NCBI RefSeq assembly: GCF_020622345.1
Contig: NZ_JACNMO010000006.1
Location: forward strand, 1-64,000
Source: Roseobacter weihaiensis
GTDB taxonomy: Bacteria > Pseudomonadota > Alphaproteobacteria > Rhodobacterales > Rhodobacteraceae
DNA: 64,000 nucleotides
Reading direction: 5' to 3'
In this document: piece after piece, positions 1 to 8,580 of the stretch
Numbering within the stretch: the first letter of the stretch is position 1
Layout of the letters: every line of letters starts with the position of its first letter
Notes under the pieces: generated by a model
Seen by the model: the letters and a program-made list of their open reading frames with translations, nothing else
The model's database searches: none
What the model was told of the DNA's origin: nothing
Position numbers and translations under genes: made by a program

Positions 1-437
1 TCGCAGCGGACCATTTTGAGGCACCAGTCCCCGACGCCATTATGAGGCGGCACTGCCGACCTCGGAGAGAACCATGAACCCGATGAGATCAAAAACCCAC
101 TTGAATTAACGGCCGCAGATAGAGAACCATTGGAAGGCCGTATCAAGCGATGGACGGCGAAGCGCTCGCACCATGACCACATTTTCATGACCGCTTTACT
201 CACTATTCATAACCGCGCTTGGCCTTCTGCATATGAAGATCAAAACTTGCATCTTTAGCCGCCGTTTCCGTTTCAAACCAATCCGTTCGTTGCTGGCTAG
301 AGCTACCAATGCGGCCCCAGTTCCGGACAAAACCCCAGTCACCGAACAAGCCACGCACGATTTCCGTACGGGAGCGGCTCACTTGGACAGATCACTAACA
401 GTTCAATGGCCTGATTTCAGGGGGCAACGTCAGTCAC
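1..437. other. Edge region with no supported gene; possible mobile-element remnant
   Basis: No convincing gene lies here. A short open frame on the plus strand ends in a stop near 258 and resembles no family I recognise. The first 50 bases carry a repeated word described separately, which suggests the tail of an insertion sequence lying mostly left of the window. The stretch ends at the stop codon of the leftward ImmA-type gene. Confidence 0.5.
11..48. repeat. Pair of near-identical 12-mers, possible IS21-like terminal repeats
   Basis: CCATTTTGAGGC (11-22) and CCATTATGAGGC (37-48) differ at one base and start 26 bases apart. Repeated words of this kind near the ends of IS21-family elements act as transposase-binding sites. 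No istA or istB gene is visible, so the element would have to extend left of the window. This is a pattern-based guess. Confidence 0.3.
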
Positions 438-1577
438 TCAGAATGGCCTTCTAAGCTGGACTACATTTGAGATTGTCGGCTCGAAGGTTCTACCCACTAA
501 CTCTTGTACTTCGTCCTCAGGCAAGGGGATACGATGCTTTAGCACTTCGAGATGCATTTCTCCTGCGTCTTCAATCGCGTCCACTGCCCTCCGCAACATT
601 CTAGGCTCCTCAACCGGCACTGTGTCATCGTACGGTTCACCCTTCGCCGAACGGTATCCTTCGCGACCTGCGGCAACAAAGAGGCTGGTCGCTCTGCTTT
701 CGTCTATCACGCCAAGCTGCCTTGCGCGGACAATTTGGGCTGTGATTGCAATGTTCCAATCGCGCTTAAGTAGCTCGAACACTGACAATGAAGCATATCT
801 GACTTCGCGGTAGAATGCTGTTCGTGGAAAAAGCAAGGCACCCGCAAATCTGTGAGCTTGCTTCTCAATGTAATCAAAGGACTCGGCATTCTCGAGATCG
901 TCTGCGGTAACACCACGATGCAGTAGAATGTGGCCCAACTCGTGTGCAAGGTTGAAGCGAGCGCTAGCCGCAGTCGTATGACGTATGTTGTGGCCAATAA
1001 AAGGTCTACCCGTAACTTCATCCCAATGAGCAAAGCCGCTTTGCTTTCGGTTATCAATGCTCGGCGCTAAGACCGGAACACCGATGTTCTCAGCAGCTAA
1101 GGTCATATCCGGGATAGGGTATTCGCCCAGCCCCCATTCCGATCGACATACTTCAGCGGCAGCTTCAATATCGTAATCCGTTATGTCGGACCAATGCTCG
1201 GGAAGTTTGAGGTGAGGTAAGTTCAGTGAAGGAAACTCAACGTATTCATCAAGTACTGAAAACATCTCGCAGGCAAATGTAACCCGTGCGTCTACAGCTT
1301 CGCGACTGGCCTTTGTGACAGACTTAAGGTCACGCCAGAACACATGTGGCGATCCCGACTTCAGTGTCGCAGATGAGAAAAAGTGTTCTGGGAAACTCAA
1401 GACCTCAGACATACGACGCACTTTGTCAGGCAATGGTCTTGCTGCACCGTTTTCATAACTGCGCAGCGCTTCGCAACTCACACAAAGCTCTTCAGCCAAT
1501 TCCTTCTTTTTGAATCCTCTACGGCTGCGAGCCTGACTAAGTCTGCTCGGCACAAAATTGGCAACTCCTCGTTTCAT
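438..1577 (-). CDS. XRE-family regulator fused to ImmA/IrrE-type metallopeptidase
   Basis: This 379-residue protein has an N-terminal helix-turn-helix of the XRE type (about residues 10-60) and a C-terminal COG2856 (ImmA/IrrE) domain with the zinc motif HELGH at residues 212-216. Such proteins sense a signal and cleave or release a partner repressor; ImmA of ICEBs1 and the radiation regulator IrrE are known examples. The ATG at 1577 was chosen because the HTH begins right after it and its ATGA overlaps the stop of the upstream gene, implying translational coupling. Longer versions lack support. It is the second gene of a two-gene operon in an accessory region. The target is unknown; defence, stress response or control of a mobile element are all possible. 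Confidence 0.85.
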   Translation of the reverse strand: MKRGVANFVPSRLSQARSRRGFKKKELAEELCVSCEALRSYENGAARPLPDKVRRMSEVLSFPEHFFSSATLKSGSPHVFWRDLKSVTKASREAVDARVTFACEMFSVLDEYVEFPSLNLPHLKLPEHWSDITDYDIEAAAEVCRSEWGLGEYPIPDMTLAAENIGVPVLAPSIDNRKQSGFAHWDEVTGRPFIGHNIRHTTAASARFNLAHELGHILLHRGVTADDLENAESFDYIEKQAHRFAGALLFPRTAFYREVRYASLSVFELLKRDWNIAITAQIVRARQLGVIDESRATSLFVAAGREGYRSAKGEPYDDTVPVEEPRMLRRAVDAIEDAGEMHLEVLKHRIPLPEDEVQELVGRTFEPTISNVVQLRRPF

Positions 1578-2281
1578 TTTGTTTCTCGACGTTCGGATGA
1601 GGGACGCAAACGGACTGCAACTTTGTCGTACTGTTTCGGCGGTTTTCCCGCAGGTATTTTGGTCCAACCAAGATCGTCGCTGAGCTGGCCAGAAAGCACA
1701 TCTTTGATCCAAACCCAACTGTCATATGCAGAATTTGGGAACCCTATCCGAAACATGCTTAGACCAGTACCCGTTCGTGTGAACGTATCGCCACGACATC
1801 CGTGTAGTAAAACACCAAGATGACATCCGCTCCAATCTGCGACGTGGAAAGGCCTGTCGCCCAGGTCCAATTCGAGCTGTCGAATAGCCGTGTTCGCTCG
1901 CGCTAGGCCTCTCTTGTAGGCTGCAAAAGCTGGCTGGTGGTTGAGATCGTGAATAGTTTCAACGACAAAACAAAAGCAACCAGTTCTGACGATTGGCTTT
2001 CTCTGACCATTTGTCAGGAGCAAGTGTTCTACATCTGCCCCCATGTCAAATGCCGCCGCGGTCAATGCAGTCATACCGAAGCTCGCTCGTGTGCGCATGT
2101 GCCTTTCAAGCAAACCCTGTGCGAGCGGGCCTGGTCTGCCGTAAACAAGCCTTTCTCCCCGTCGTTCCGCATCATCGAAGGATGACGAGTATTCCCAATG
2201 CAATCGGCTTTCTGCCGCCTCAACGAATTCTTTCGAGAGGTTTGCGCGAACATCGGCATCAAGCCGTTCAAACGAATCCAT
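1574..2281 (-). CDS. Unrecognised protein encoded upstream of the ImmA-type peptidase
   Basis: I do not recognise this 235-residue protein. It has no signal peptide or membrane segment. Visible traits are a central cysteine-bearing stretch (GCFCFVVETIHDLNH), a later GCHLGVLLHGCRGD segment and a basic C-terminus. The start at the ATG at 2281 is supported by GGAG five bases upstream; a TTG 15 bases earlier is less likely. Its stop overlaps the start of the ImmA-type gene by four bases, so the two are made together and probably work together, as substrate, toxin or cofactor of the peptidase. The function is open. Confidence 0.65.
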   Translation of the reverse strand: MDSFERLDADVRANLSKEFVEAAESRLHWEYSSSFDDAERRGERLVYGRPGPLAQGLLERHMRTRASFGMTALTAAAFDMGADVEHLLLTNGQRKPIVRTGCFCFVVETIHDLNHQPAFAAYKRGLARANTAIRQLELDLGDRPFHVADWSGCHLGVLLHGCRGDTFTRTGTGLSMFRIGFPNSAYDSWVWIKDVLSGQLSDDLGWTKIPAGKPPKQYDKVAVRLRPSSERRETK

Positions 2282-2318
2282 CTGATCTCCGGTCAAGTCA
2301 CAACCGTTGATACATTTT

Positions 2319-2346
2319 CTTATAAAAAACGCAAGTTATGATTCAA
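2319..2346 (-). promoter_or_regulatory. Candidate sigma-70 promoter of the ImmA-partner operon
   Basis: Read on the minus strand, TTGAAT (2341-2346) and TATAAG (2319-2324) are separated by 16 bases and lie about 40 bases upstream of the first start codon at 2281. The region is very AT-rich. Confidence 0.45.
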
Positions 2347-2367
2347 AAATCGGAATTTTTCGCGAAA
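2345..2367. promoter_or_regulatory. Candidate operator palindromes upstream of the ImmA-partner operon
   Basis: AAAAAT (2345-2350) and ATTTTT (2355-2360) form an inverted repeat around a four-base centre, followed at once by the perfect palindrome TTTCGCGAAA (2358-2367). Both abut the predicted -35 element, a usual place for autoregulation by an XRE-type protein. This is inferred from position and symmetry only. Confidence 0.35.
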
Positions 2368-2526
2368 TTTATAACGCTTAAGCCCTTGTATGTGAACTCA
2401 ACGGACCAGGACGACCTTTGCCGCACCAGATCGCTTTGTGACAATGTGCAGTATGGAAGGCTCCAGTCCTGATGTCTGACGCCTTCGATTGTAGGAACAT
2501 ATGCCTAATGCATTTTGGTCGTTTTT

Positions 2527-2542
2527 GGTGTACTATTGCACC
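2527..2542. promoter_or_regulatory. Candidate operator of the parDE-type module
   Basis: The imperfect palindrome GGTGTACTATTGCACC lies 20 bases before the antitoxin start. Antitoxins of the ribbon-helix-helix class bind palindromes at their own promoter and repress the pair together with the toxin. Assignment is by position and symmetry. Confidence 0.4.
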
Positions 2543-2562
2543 ATATCGATAGGAGGTTCGAC

Positions 2563-2814
2563 ATGCCACGACAGACCATCACCCTGACCGAGCCAAATCA
2601 TCAATGGCTGCAAGCTCGCGTCGATAGCGGTGAGTTTAAGACCCAGACTGAAGCTGTTAATGATGCCCTGCGCCGCGCTCGTGAGATCGAGAACGGCGTG
2701 GAAGAAATCAGAGCAAAGCTGATCCGTGCCGAGCAGCGTGGATTCACCGACATGACCCCAGATCAGATACTAGAACAGTCGAAGAAAGAACTGCGCGCAG
2801 ATGGGGACTTATAG
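2563..2814 (+). CDS. parD: ParD-type antitoxin (ribbon-helix-helix)
   Basis: This 83-residue acidic protein starts with a short beta strand (RQTITLTE) followed by helices, the layout of ParD/CopG-type antitoxins. It would repress its own promoter through the N-terminal fold and neutralise the toxin with its C-terminal tail. The ATG at 2563 follows a strong AGGAGG at 2551-2556; the upstream in-frame extension has no ribosome-binding site and is not coding. The gene overlaps the next one by 14 bases, typical of antitoxin-toxin pairs. Confidence 0.85.
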   Translation: MPRQTITLTEPNHQWLQARVDSGEFKTQTEAVNDALRRAREIENGVEEIRAKLIRAEQRGFTDMTPDQILEQSKKELRADGDL

Positions 2815-3088
2815 GCTTTCGGAAGAGGCGAAAGACGATTTGATAGGTATCCATCAGTTCGGCGTCAGAGAGTTCGGTGTAACGAAGGCGGATGAGTATT
2901 TCTGGCAGCTCATCCAACGATTTGAAGTTCTGGCCGAGACGCCCCTGCTATATCAGGAGGTTGCAGACATTCGCGAAAAATACAGGCGAAGCGTCTGCGG
3001 CGTCCATTCGATCTACTACCGCATCATAGGCGAAGACGTGGAGATCATGGCCATCCTACGATCACAAGACACTACGGAGCGCTTGTGA
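2801..3088 (+). CDS. parE: ParE-type toxin of the RelE/ParE superfamily
   Basis: This 95-residue protein matches the ParE/RelE fold in length and pattern: an N-terminal strand (YRLSEEAKDDL), two helices, and a C-terminal sheet with YRRSVCGVHSIYYRI and VEIMAILRSQD. ParE toxins poison DNA gyrase, whereas RelE toxins cleave mRNA; the ParD-like partner favours the ParE branch. Translation is coupled to the antitoxin through the overlap. The full length suggests an intact toxin. The module may stabilise the surrounding accessory segment. Confidence 0.85.
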   Translation: MGTYRLSEEAKDDLIGIHQFGVREFGVTKADEYFWQLIQRFEVLAETPLLYQEVADIREKYRRSVCGVHSIYYRIIGEDVEIMAILRSQDTTERL

Positions 3089-3248
3089 ATCCGGCCTTCA
3101 GCCCACCAAGTGATAACTTTCAGTATGGCAAATGTTCTGAAGTCTTCGGCAAGTCAAACGAGGAATTGGCTAGCCAGTCTGGTCCGCTTACTTGCGCTTC
3201 TCAGTATTCGCAGCCCCAAATGCTGCATCGCAAAATCCGCGAACACTT

Positions 3249-3617
3249 CTAATCATGAGCGTCATGTTGATCGAACGGACATGCGTTTGTCCAAGGTAAG
3301 GCGATGGTAGAGTGGGAAGTCTCCATGTCCACCGAGTGGGTTTTAGAGGGATAGTCAAGGTCATAGCAGTGGCGGCAAGCGAAAATGCGCCCGTCGAAAA
3401 GTTTCGCCACCCGCCGACCGCATTCGCGCGCTGGGCAGGCGAACCACTTGCGATGCCGGCCGTGGTGCCAAGGCTGGGAAAGGAGGCGCACCGGATAATC
3501 GAGGCTCTCCCAGTCATCGCTGCAGTCCCGACTTCGATAGATGAGCCTGACCTGTCCATGCTCGGCCTGTACCACGATGCTGGCCACATCTGTTCGCCGT
3601 CTACTGACTACTGCCAT
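3249..3617 (-). pseudogene. Zinc-ribbon protein of a mobile-element-associated family, probably truncated
   Basis: The 122-residue frame resembles a family of small alphaproteobacterial proteins often seen on integrated elements: a basic N-terminal half, then a zinc ribbon (CPARECGRRV, then CRHCYDLDYPS). As I remember the family, a longer helical tail rich in Arg follows the ribbon. Here the sequence after DLDYPS does not fit that pattern and ends soon, so the gene looks truncated or shifted. I see no partner gene next to it. It is probably a relic; an intact short protein cannot be excluded. Confidence 0.5.
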
Positions 3618-3981
3618 GTAAAGCGCCGTCCCGGCTCTGGCAGGCCATCCCGCGCCCAGCGCCGCACGTCAGTGCTGCGATAATCTGCCGTTGTGCTTTT
3701 CGCGCTCCAGTGCCAGTTTCGCCCGCTTCCGATACCACCCATGCCTGCCTCCTGATTTTGTCGAAATCACAAGGGAAGTTGGATGAGCTTAGAAGCGAGC
3801 GTTCGTCGATAGTTCGCCTAATGAAATTCAAGAACAATGTCTCTGCCGAGCTCGCCAGGGCACTGGGCAAAATTGCGAGATTCCCCCAATGAAGTTTGCC
3901 GCCGGGCACGTGTGAAACTTTCACAATAGGTTTCTAGCGACGTCGACAAACATCGACCTTTGCAGCATAAGCGAAGTAAAA
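3618..3981. other. Intergenic stretch without a supported gene
   Basis: Short open frames on both strands here have no convincing ribosome-binding sites or family features. The stretch holds the 5' regions of the leftward zinc-ribbon relic and of the rightward methyltransferase. I see no strong promoter or hairpin. Confidence 0.45.
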
Positions 3982-4719
3982 ATGAAACCAAAGCTATACC
4001 GAACGGAGAAATTGATTTTGGTTAAGAAAATAATCGGCACTCCAACTGAAAACAACGAGTTCATGATTGAACGGATCAAGTCCGTGCATCTAGATGAGCA
4101 ATTTCGCTACAAGAACCGTTACTTCATCGACCACATTTACGAGGACATCAAGACGGGTGATATCGTTCTCGACTGTGGAAAGTGTTCTCGACATTTTTTT
4201 CAAAAAATACGCGACAAGGCGAGCTTGCTTGAAACACTCGATGTCTTTGACTTTGGACCCTATCCTGACATCCTTTGCGACCTTTGCCAGCCACTTGAAG
4301 ATACGGAAATCCGAGGGCGATACGACCGAATAATTTGTCTAGCGGTTATGGAGCACTGTTACGACCCCTTCGCCGCCGCTCGGAACCTCTTCTACATGCT
4401 GAAAGAAGGCGGAACCCTTTACGGCTATGTTCCATGGCTATTCAGATACCACGCACCGGACAAACTAAACTTTCAAGACTACATGCGCTTCTCTCGTGAC
4501 AGTCTTGCATACATCTTTCGTGATGCCTCTGAACTTACTCTATACCCTATGCATGGGCCTCTGACTGCCGCGTTGCATCAAGTAATACCTGCAAAGCTAA
4601 GCAAAAAACTCGACGAACGCCCCAAGCTAGCAGCTTGGCTTGATCGACAAATCAGCAATCCACAATGGGCCCAGCAGTGCTCTGGATATGCTTTCGTCGC
4701 ACGAAAACAAGGTGCGTGA
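3982..4719 (+). CDS. Class I SAM-dependent methyltransferase, substrate unknown
   Basis: The 245-residue protein has the order of a small class I methyltransferase: IVLDCGKCSR (61-70) in the place of motif I, an acidic strand near FDFGPYPD (90-97), DRIICLAVMEH (115-125) as the post-II segment and a later KEGGTLYGYVP strand. Motif I departs from the usual glycine-rich loop (LDCGKCSRHF rather than LDxGxGxG), so activity should not be taken for granted. There is no membrane segment. Proteins like this often methylate sugars or surface polymers; its position just left of the flagellar locus allows a role in flagellin glycan modification, but that is inference. It stands alone and its codon use looks AT-richer than its neighbours. 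Confidence 0.65.
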   Translation: MKPKLYRTEKLILVKKIIGTPTENNEFMIERIKSVHLDEQFRYKNRYFIDHIYEDIKTGDIVLDCGKCSRHFFQKIRDKASLLETLDVFDFGPYPDILCDLCQPLEDTEIRGRYDRIICLAVMEHCYDPFAAARNLFYMLKEGGTLYGYVPWLFRYHAPDKLNFQDYMRFSRDSLAYIFRDASELTLYPMHGPLTAALHQVIPAKLSKKLDERPKLAAWLDRQISNPQWAQQCSGYAFVARKQGA

Positions 4720-4971
4720 TTCTGATCAGGACGGCGCACCACCCATAGCTTCATTAATCGGCAGACACTGTAGCCTTGCTTAGAAGGATTGCGGCAGCGT
4801 TGGCCTGTAGACTTGACCTTGGCGCTTCACCTGGGCGCGTCTCGGAGCCTTTATGTGTGGTATCTAGGGCTAGCGTTGTCGAGGCGCGATCCTGGTCATT
4901 TTATTTATCTTGCATAAACGGCTCTGGACCAACGTTCCCAGCTAGAAACTCCCGAGGATTGCATCGACAGC

Positions 4972-6075
4972 CTAGCGGACAATGAACTCCGCATGCAGCG
5001 CTCCCGCAGCTTTTATGCTTTTTAAGATGTCAATCATGTCACGAGGTGATACGCCGAGTGCATTTAGACCGGCAATGACTTCTGACAACGATGTACCATC
5101 TGGAACCTCAGCAAGCCCGATGCCCGGTTCTTCTTCCAATTCTGCACGCGTACGGGGGACGATGACCGTCTCACCCTGAGCAAAGGGATTGGGCTGTATG
5201 GCGATTGGCGCTTCCTGAATCCGCAAGGTCAGGTTGCCCTGAGAAACAGCAACTCTCGAGATACGGACATCATCTCCCATCACGATCGTGCCTGAACGTT
5301 GATCGACGACTACTCGGGCCTTCCGTTCCGGCTCAACTGTGATATTTTCGATTCGGCCCAAGGCATGCGCTACAGATATTGTCTCGGTCTGCTCGACATT
5401 CAGACGGACCGTTCCGGAATCCAGCATAAGTGCGACAGGCCTGCCAAAATCATTGTTTATTGCCGCCTCAATTCGGGCCGCAGTCGTAAAGTCAGCATCC
5501 CGAAGTGCAAGCCTGAGATCGTTCAAACTCGACAAATCAAACTCGATTTCCCGCTCGACCCGCGCGCCTGATGGAATCACACCTGCCGTCGGCACACCCT
5601 GAGTCACATTGGCTCCGTCGCCTTCTGCAACCGCACCACCTGCGATGATAGTACCTTGGGCTACCGCATAGATCTGACCATCGGCCGCATTCAATGGTGT
5701 CATGATAAGTGTACCACCCAACAGGCTTTGTGCGTCACCAATGGCAGAAACAGTAACATCTATCTGGCTGCCACCGCGTGCAAAGGGCGGTAGAGTGGAG
5801 GTGACAAAAACAGCAGCCACATTTCTGGGTCGGAACTGCTCACCGCTCACATTGACGCCAAGACGTTCGAGAATATTCGACATTATCTCTTCAGTGAACG
5901 GCGCGTTTCGCAAACCGTCACCAGTGCCATTCAGCCCCACGACCAGGCCGTATCCAACCAAGTCATTTCCGCGCACACCGTCGAATTCAACAAGGTCTTT
6001 GATACGCACCGGGTTGGCTTGCGCGGAGTTAAGCATCAATACGGTCGAGAGAATAAAAAGAAAAAATGCCCTCAT
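4972..6075 (-). CDS. flgI: Flagellar P-ring protein FlgI
   Basis: FlgI polymerises in the periplasm to form the P-ring, the bushing around the rod in the peptidoglycan layer. The 367-residue product has a clear signal peptide (cleavage after SAQA near residue 20) and the family's conserved opening VRIKDLVEFDGVRGNDLVGYG, broken here as VRIKDLVEFDGVRGN. The end, DMIDILKSIKAAGALHAE, is also typical. Length is normal. Its ATG overlaps the flgL stop by four bases, and it is the last gene of the motB-flgE-flgK-flgL-flgI run. The chaperone FlgA is encoded at 29.7-30.1 kb. Confidence 0.97.
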   Translation of the reverse strand: MRAFFLFILSTVLMLNSAQANPVRIKDLVEFDGVRGNDLVGYGLVVGLNGTGDGLRNAPFTEEIMSNILERLGVNVSGEQFRPRNVAAVFVTSTLPPFARGGSQIDVTVSAIGDAQSLLGGTLIMTPLNAADGQIYAVAQGTIIAGGAVAEGDGANVTQGVPTAGVIPSGARVEREIEFDLSSLNDLRLALRDADFTTAARIEAAINNDFGRPVALMLDSGTVRLNVEQTETISVAHALGRIENITVEPERKARVVVDQRSGTIVMGDDVRISRVAVSQGNLTLRIQEAPIAIQPNPFAQGETVIVPRTRAELEEEPGIGLAEVPDGTSLSEVIAGLNALGVSPRDMIDILKSIKAAGALHAEFIVR

Positions 6076-7076
6076 AGGAAATTCACCAAAGAAAGCTGCG
6101 AGCTGCGCACCGTAACTGAATACAGGCTCTGCAGATAGAACTGTACGTTCTCCAGTTCTGTCGCTGTCTCAAATGGATCCACCGCTATCAAAGCATTTCT
6201 AGCGAATTCCGCGCTGGTTTCTTCCGCTTGGTTGCGTGTTGAGATCATTTCGATCCGCGCTTCCGTAAAACCAATCCGAGATCGCAAATCTGTCATCTGA
6301 TCCTGATTGGATTGGAGCCCGAGGCCTGTTATGCCAAACAGCTCTGATTGCTGTGGAACATCCAAACCCAATGCGGGATCGCTCCCCAAAGCGGCGAGCG
6401 CTGTGTGCATGAGTACTGTTTTCAGGGCCTCATCATTTGCCCTGACATCCAAACTGACACGCTCGGTTTCGGACAGCACGAAGGGTGCCAGGGCGGTGTC
6501 AGCGCCCGTATAAATGACAGTATCAAATCCGGCCGGGTCCGCGAACCAAGCCTCCGCAGCAGCCACGATATCCTGCGGCGTGGTTTGCCCCGACACGACG
6601 GTCAGCAATTCTGACACTAAGGTATCGGCGCTTGCGAGTGGCGCACCGTCAGTTGCAGTGCCTGCAAAGAGGCTGCGGCCAGCAATATCCGCATTCAGCA
6701 GGTTCATCATACCTTGGAGCTGTGTCGCCGCATTTTCGGAAGGGCTCCCCGCGACCACACCGATAGGTCCACCGCTGGCAAGAATAAGGTCAAGACCGAG
6801 CTGTCCGCTAAAGTCCTGGATCCTTGAAAGAGATGCCTGCATTGCGCCCGTAAAGTATTTAGCCTCCTCGTTTGCCACTGAATAACCTTCAAGAATGTCA
6901 AGCCTCCGCTCGAGACTCGACAAATAGTTGTGATTTCCAGCGAGGACTTTGCGGATATCATCTACCTTGCCGCTGGATAACTCGTCGGTCAGACGTGCCA
7001 GATCCTGGCGTAAGGCCACGCTACGCTTCTGCATCAGAAATGACTGGGAAAGATCACCCAAAGAAACTGAACTCAT
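6072..7076 (-). CDS. flgL: Hook-filament junction protein FlgL (HAP3)
   Basis: FlgL joins the hook-side adaptor FlgK to the flagellin filament and is exported through the flagellar channel. The 334-residue sequence has flagellin-like coiled-coil ends: an N-terminal ARLTDELSSGKVDDI segment and a C-terminal helix ending in SSQLSLVNFL. The middle (about residues 120-230) is variable. It starts four bases after the flgK stop and overlaps flgI by four bases, so the three are co-translated. Similarity to flagellin is limited to the ends, and its position after flgK decides the name. Confidence 0.9.
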   Translation of the reverse strand: MSSVSLGDLSQSFLMQKRSVALRQDLARLTDELSSGKVDDIRKVLAGNHNYLSSLERRLDILEGYSVANEEAKYFTGAMQASLSRIQDFSGQLGLDLILASGGPIGVVAGSPSENAATQLQGMMNLLNADIAGRSLFAGTATDGAPLASADTLVSELLTVVSGQTTPQDIVAAAEAWFADPAGFDTVIYTGADTALAPFVLSETERVSLDVRANDEALKTVLMHTALAALGSDPALGLDVPQQSELFGITGLGLQSNQDQMTDLRSRIGFTEARIEMISTRNQAEETSAEFARNALIAVDPFETATELENVQFYLQSLYSVTVRSSQLSLVNFL

Positions 7077-7079
7077 GGT

Positions 7080-8525
7080 TTAAATCCTCAAAATCGTTTG
7101 CATCATTTCATCTGCGGCTTCGATCATCCGCACATTTGCCGCATAGGACTGTTCCACGATCAAAAGCCTTTGAAGCTCCTGATCGGTGTCGACACCATCC
7201 GCCAGAATCTGTTGGGTCAATTCGTCAAATTGCGATGACGCAAAGCTAAGCTTTTGCTCCGCTTGAAACCGTTCTGCCCCGATCTGCGATGTCAGTGTGG
7301 ACACCAAATTCGCCGCCGAGAAAGCCCCGGCGCCAAAATCGCCGGAAAGAGGGGTGCGTTTGACGGTCAAAGCATCCGACAACGCCTGCAGAAGACGAGA
7401 ATCCCCAACATCACCAGGCGTCGCGGCGTTTATACCATCACGAATGCGCCAAACCTCCCCGCCTTGCCGCTCATCTACAGCCGCATTCAGAGTAAGCCTT
7501 GCCGATAACCCAACCTCGTTAAGTGGATCAAAAGCGGCACCAGCGTCTGTAAAGAGGCCGGCATCACCGGGTATCAAGGTGGTATCAACGGCAGGATCCT
7601 GAAAGCGCTCAACCAAGTCTCTTGCGAATGCATCGAGTTGTGATTGCGCCTGAGTCCCAAGCTCATCCCGAATTTCAAATTGAGCCCCCAGCGACCCACC
7701 GCTTAGGGCCCCTTTTTCACTATCTGTGCGGACTGCAAACCCGTTGATGGTGATGCCCGAAAGTGTACCATTCTGGAGCGTCATGAAGGGCGTGACCTGA
7801 TTAACGGCCGTAAACTCAATTTCCGCCACGCCGCCATCGATTAGAATTGCGCCGCCTGTCGAGTAAAGCGCAATTTGTCCGTTATCCCTGGGCACCTGCC
7901 GGATCGGGACGATCGCGCTGATCTCATCTACAATCGCTTGTCGGCTGTCTAGAAGTGCGGAAGGATCACCTCCGGTCGTGACCGTGCGGGTAATCTGAGA
8001 ATTCAATTCCTTTACATTTGCCAGCGACGTATTGAGTTTGTCGACCTGTATCTGGATGTTGCGATCCGCATTGCTGCGGGCTTCTTGAACCCCGTCAGAT
8101 GCCGCGGAGATCAGCGTCGTCATGTCACGGGCGGTATCCGCAACACTGTTGAGCCGTTCTGGAGCATCAGGGCGACTTGCAGCCGTTATCAGACTGTTCT
8201 CAAAGTCAGAAAGCCGCGCCGAAAGCGAATATGGTTCGTCCGGTGTGCCCAAAAGGTTTTCAAAATTGGTCAGAAATCGTGTCCGGTCCGTCGCGTTGGT
8301 GAACGTCGCATCCGCCAAACGCATATCTGCAAGCAGGCTGGGATCGACATTCCGAACGACGCCGTTGATCGACACACCGCCGAGTTGGGACGATGACAAT
8401 GACAGATTGCGAACGCCATAGCCGGGCGTCATGGCATTCGCGATATTGGCCGAGATGATCTCCGAAGTTCGACCCGCAGCACGCAGCCCGGTCATTGCAT
8501 TTGAAAGTGCTCCTGAAATACTCAT
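7080..8525 (-). CDS. flgK: Hook-filament junction protein FlgK (HAP1)
   Basis: FlgK caps the hook and forms the first junction zone to the filament. The 481-residue protein has the rod-hook family N-terminus (ISGALSNAMTGLRAAGRTSE, then NIANAMTPGYG) and a C-terminal helix (LLIVEQSYAANVRMIEAADE) ending in MMQTILRI, both needed for export and assembly. Length is within the usual range for alphaproteobacteria. It follows flgE by about 55 bases and precedes flgL by four. Confidence 0.95.
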   Translation of the reverse strand: MSISGALSNAMTGLRAAGRTSEIISANIANAMTPGYGVRNLSLSSSQLGGVSINGVVRNVDPSLLADMRLADATFTNATDRTRFLTNFENLLGTPDEPYSLSARLSDFENSLITAASRPDAPERLNSVADTARDMTTLISAASDGVQEARSNADRNIQIQVDKLNTSLANVKELNSQITRTVTTGGDPSALLDSRQAIVDEISAIVPIRQVPRDNGQIALYSTGGAILIDGGVAEIEFTAVNQVTPFMTLQNGTLSGITINGFAVRTDSEKGALSGGSLGAQFEIRDELGTQAQSQLDAFARDLVERFQDPAVDTTLIPGDAGLFTDAGAAFDPLNEVGLSARLTLNAAVDERQGGEVWRIRDGINAATPGDVGDSRLLQALSDALTVKRTPLSGDFGAGAFSAANLVSTLTSQIGAERFQAEQKLSFASSQFDELTQQILADGVDTDQELQRLLIVEQSYAANVRMIEAADEMMQTILRI

Positions 8526-8580
8526 CTCGGCCTCATAAGTTTATGCGTTTACGGTGCGACTTGCCTGGCAAGCCCACCCA

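Noticed and set aside
3601-3924. 107-residue minus-strand frame
   Set aside because: No ribosome-binding site or family resemblance, and it overlaps the start of the zinc-ribbon frame.
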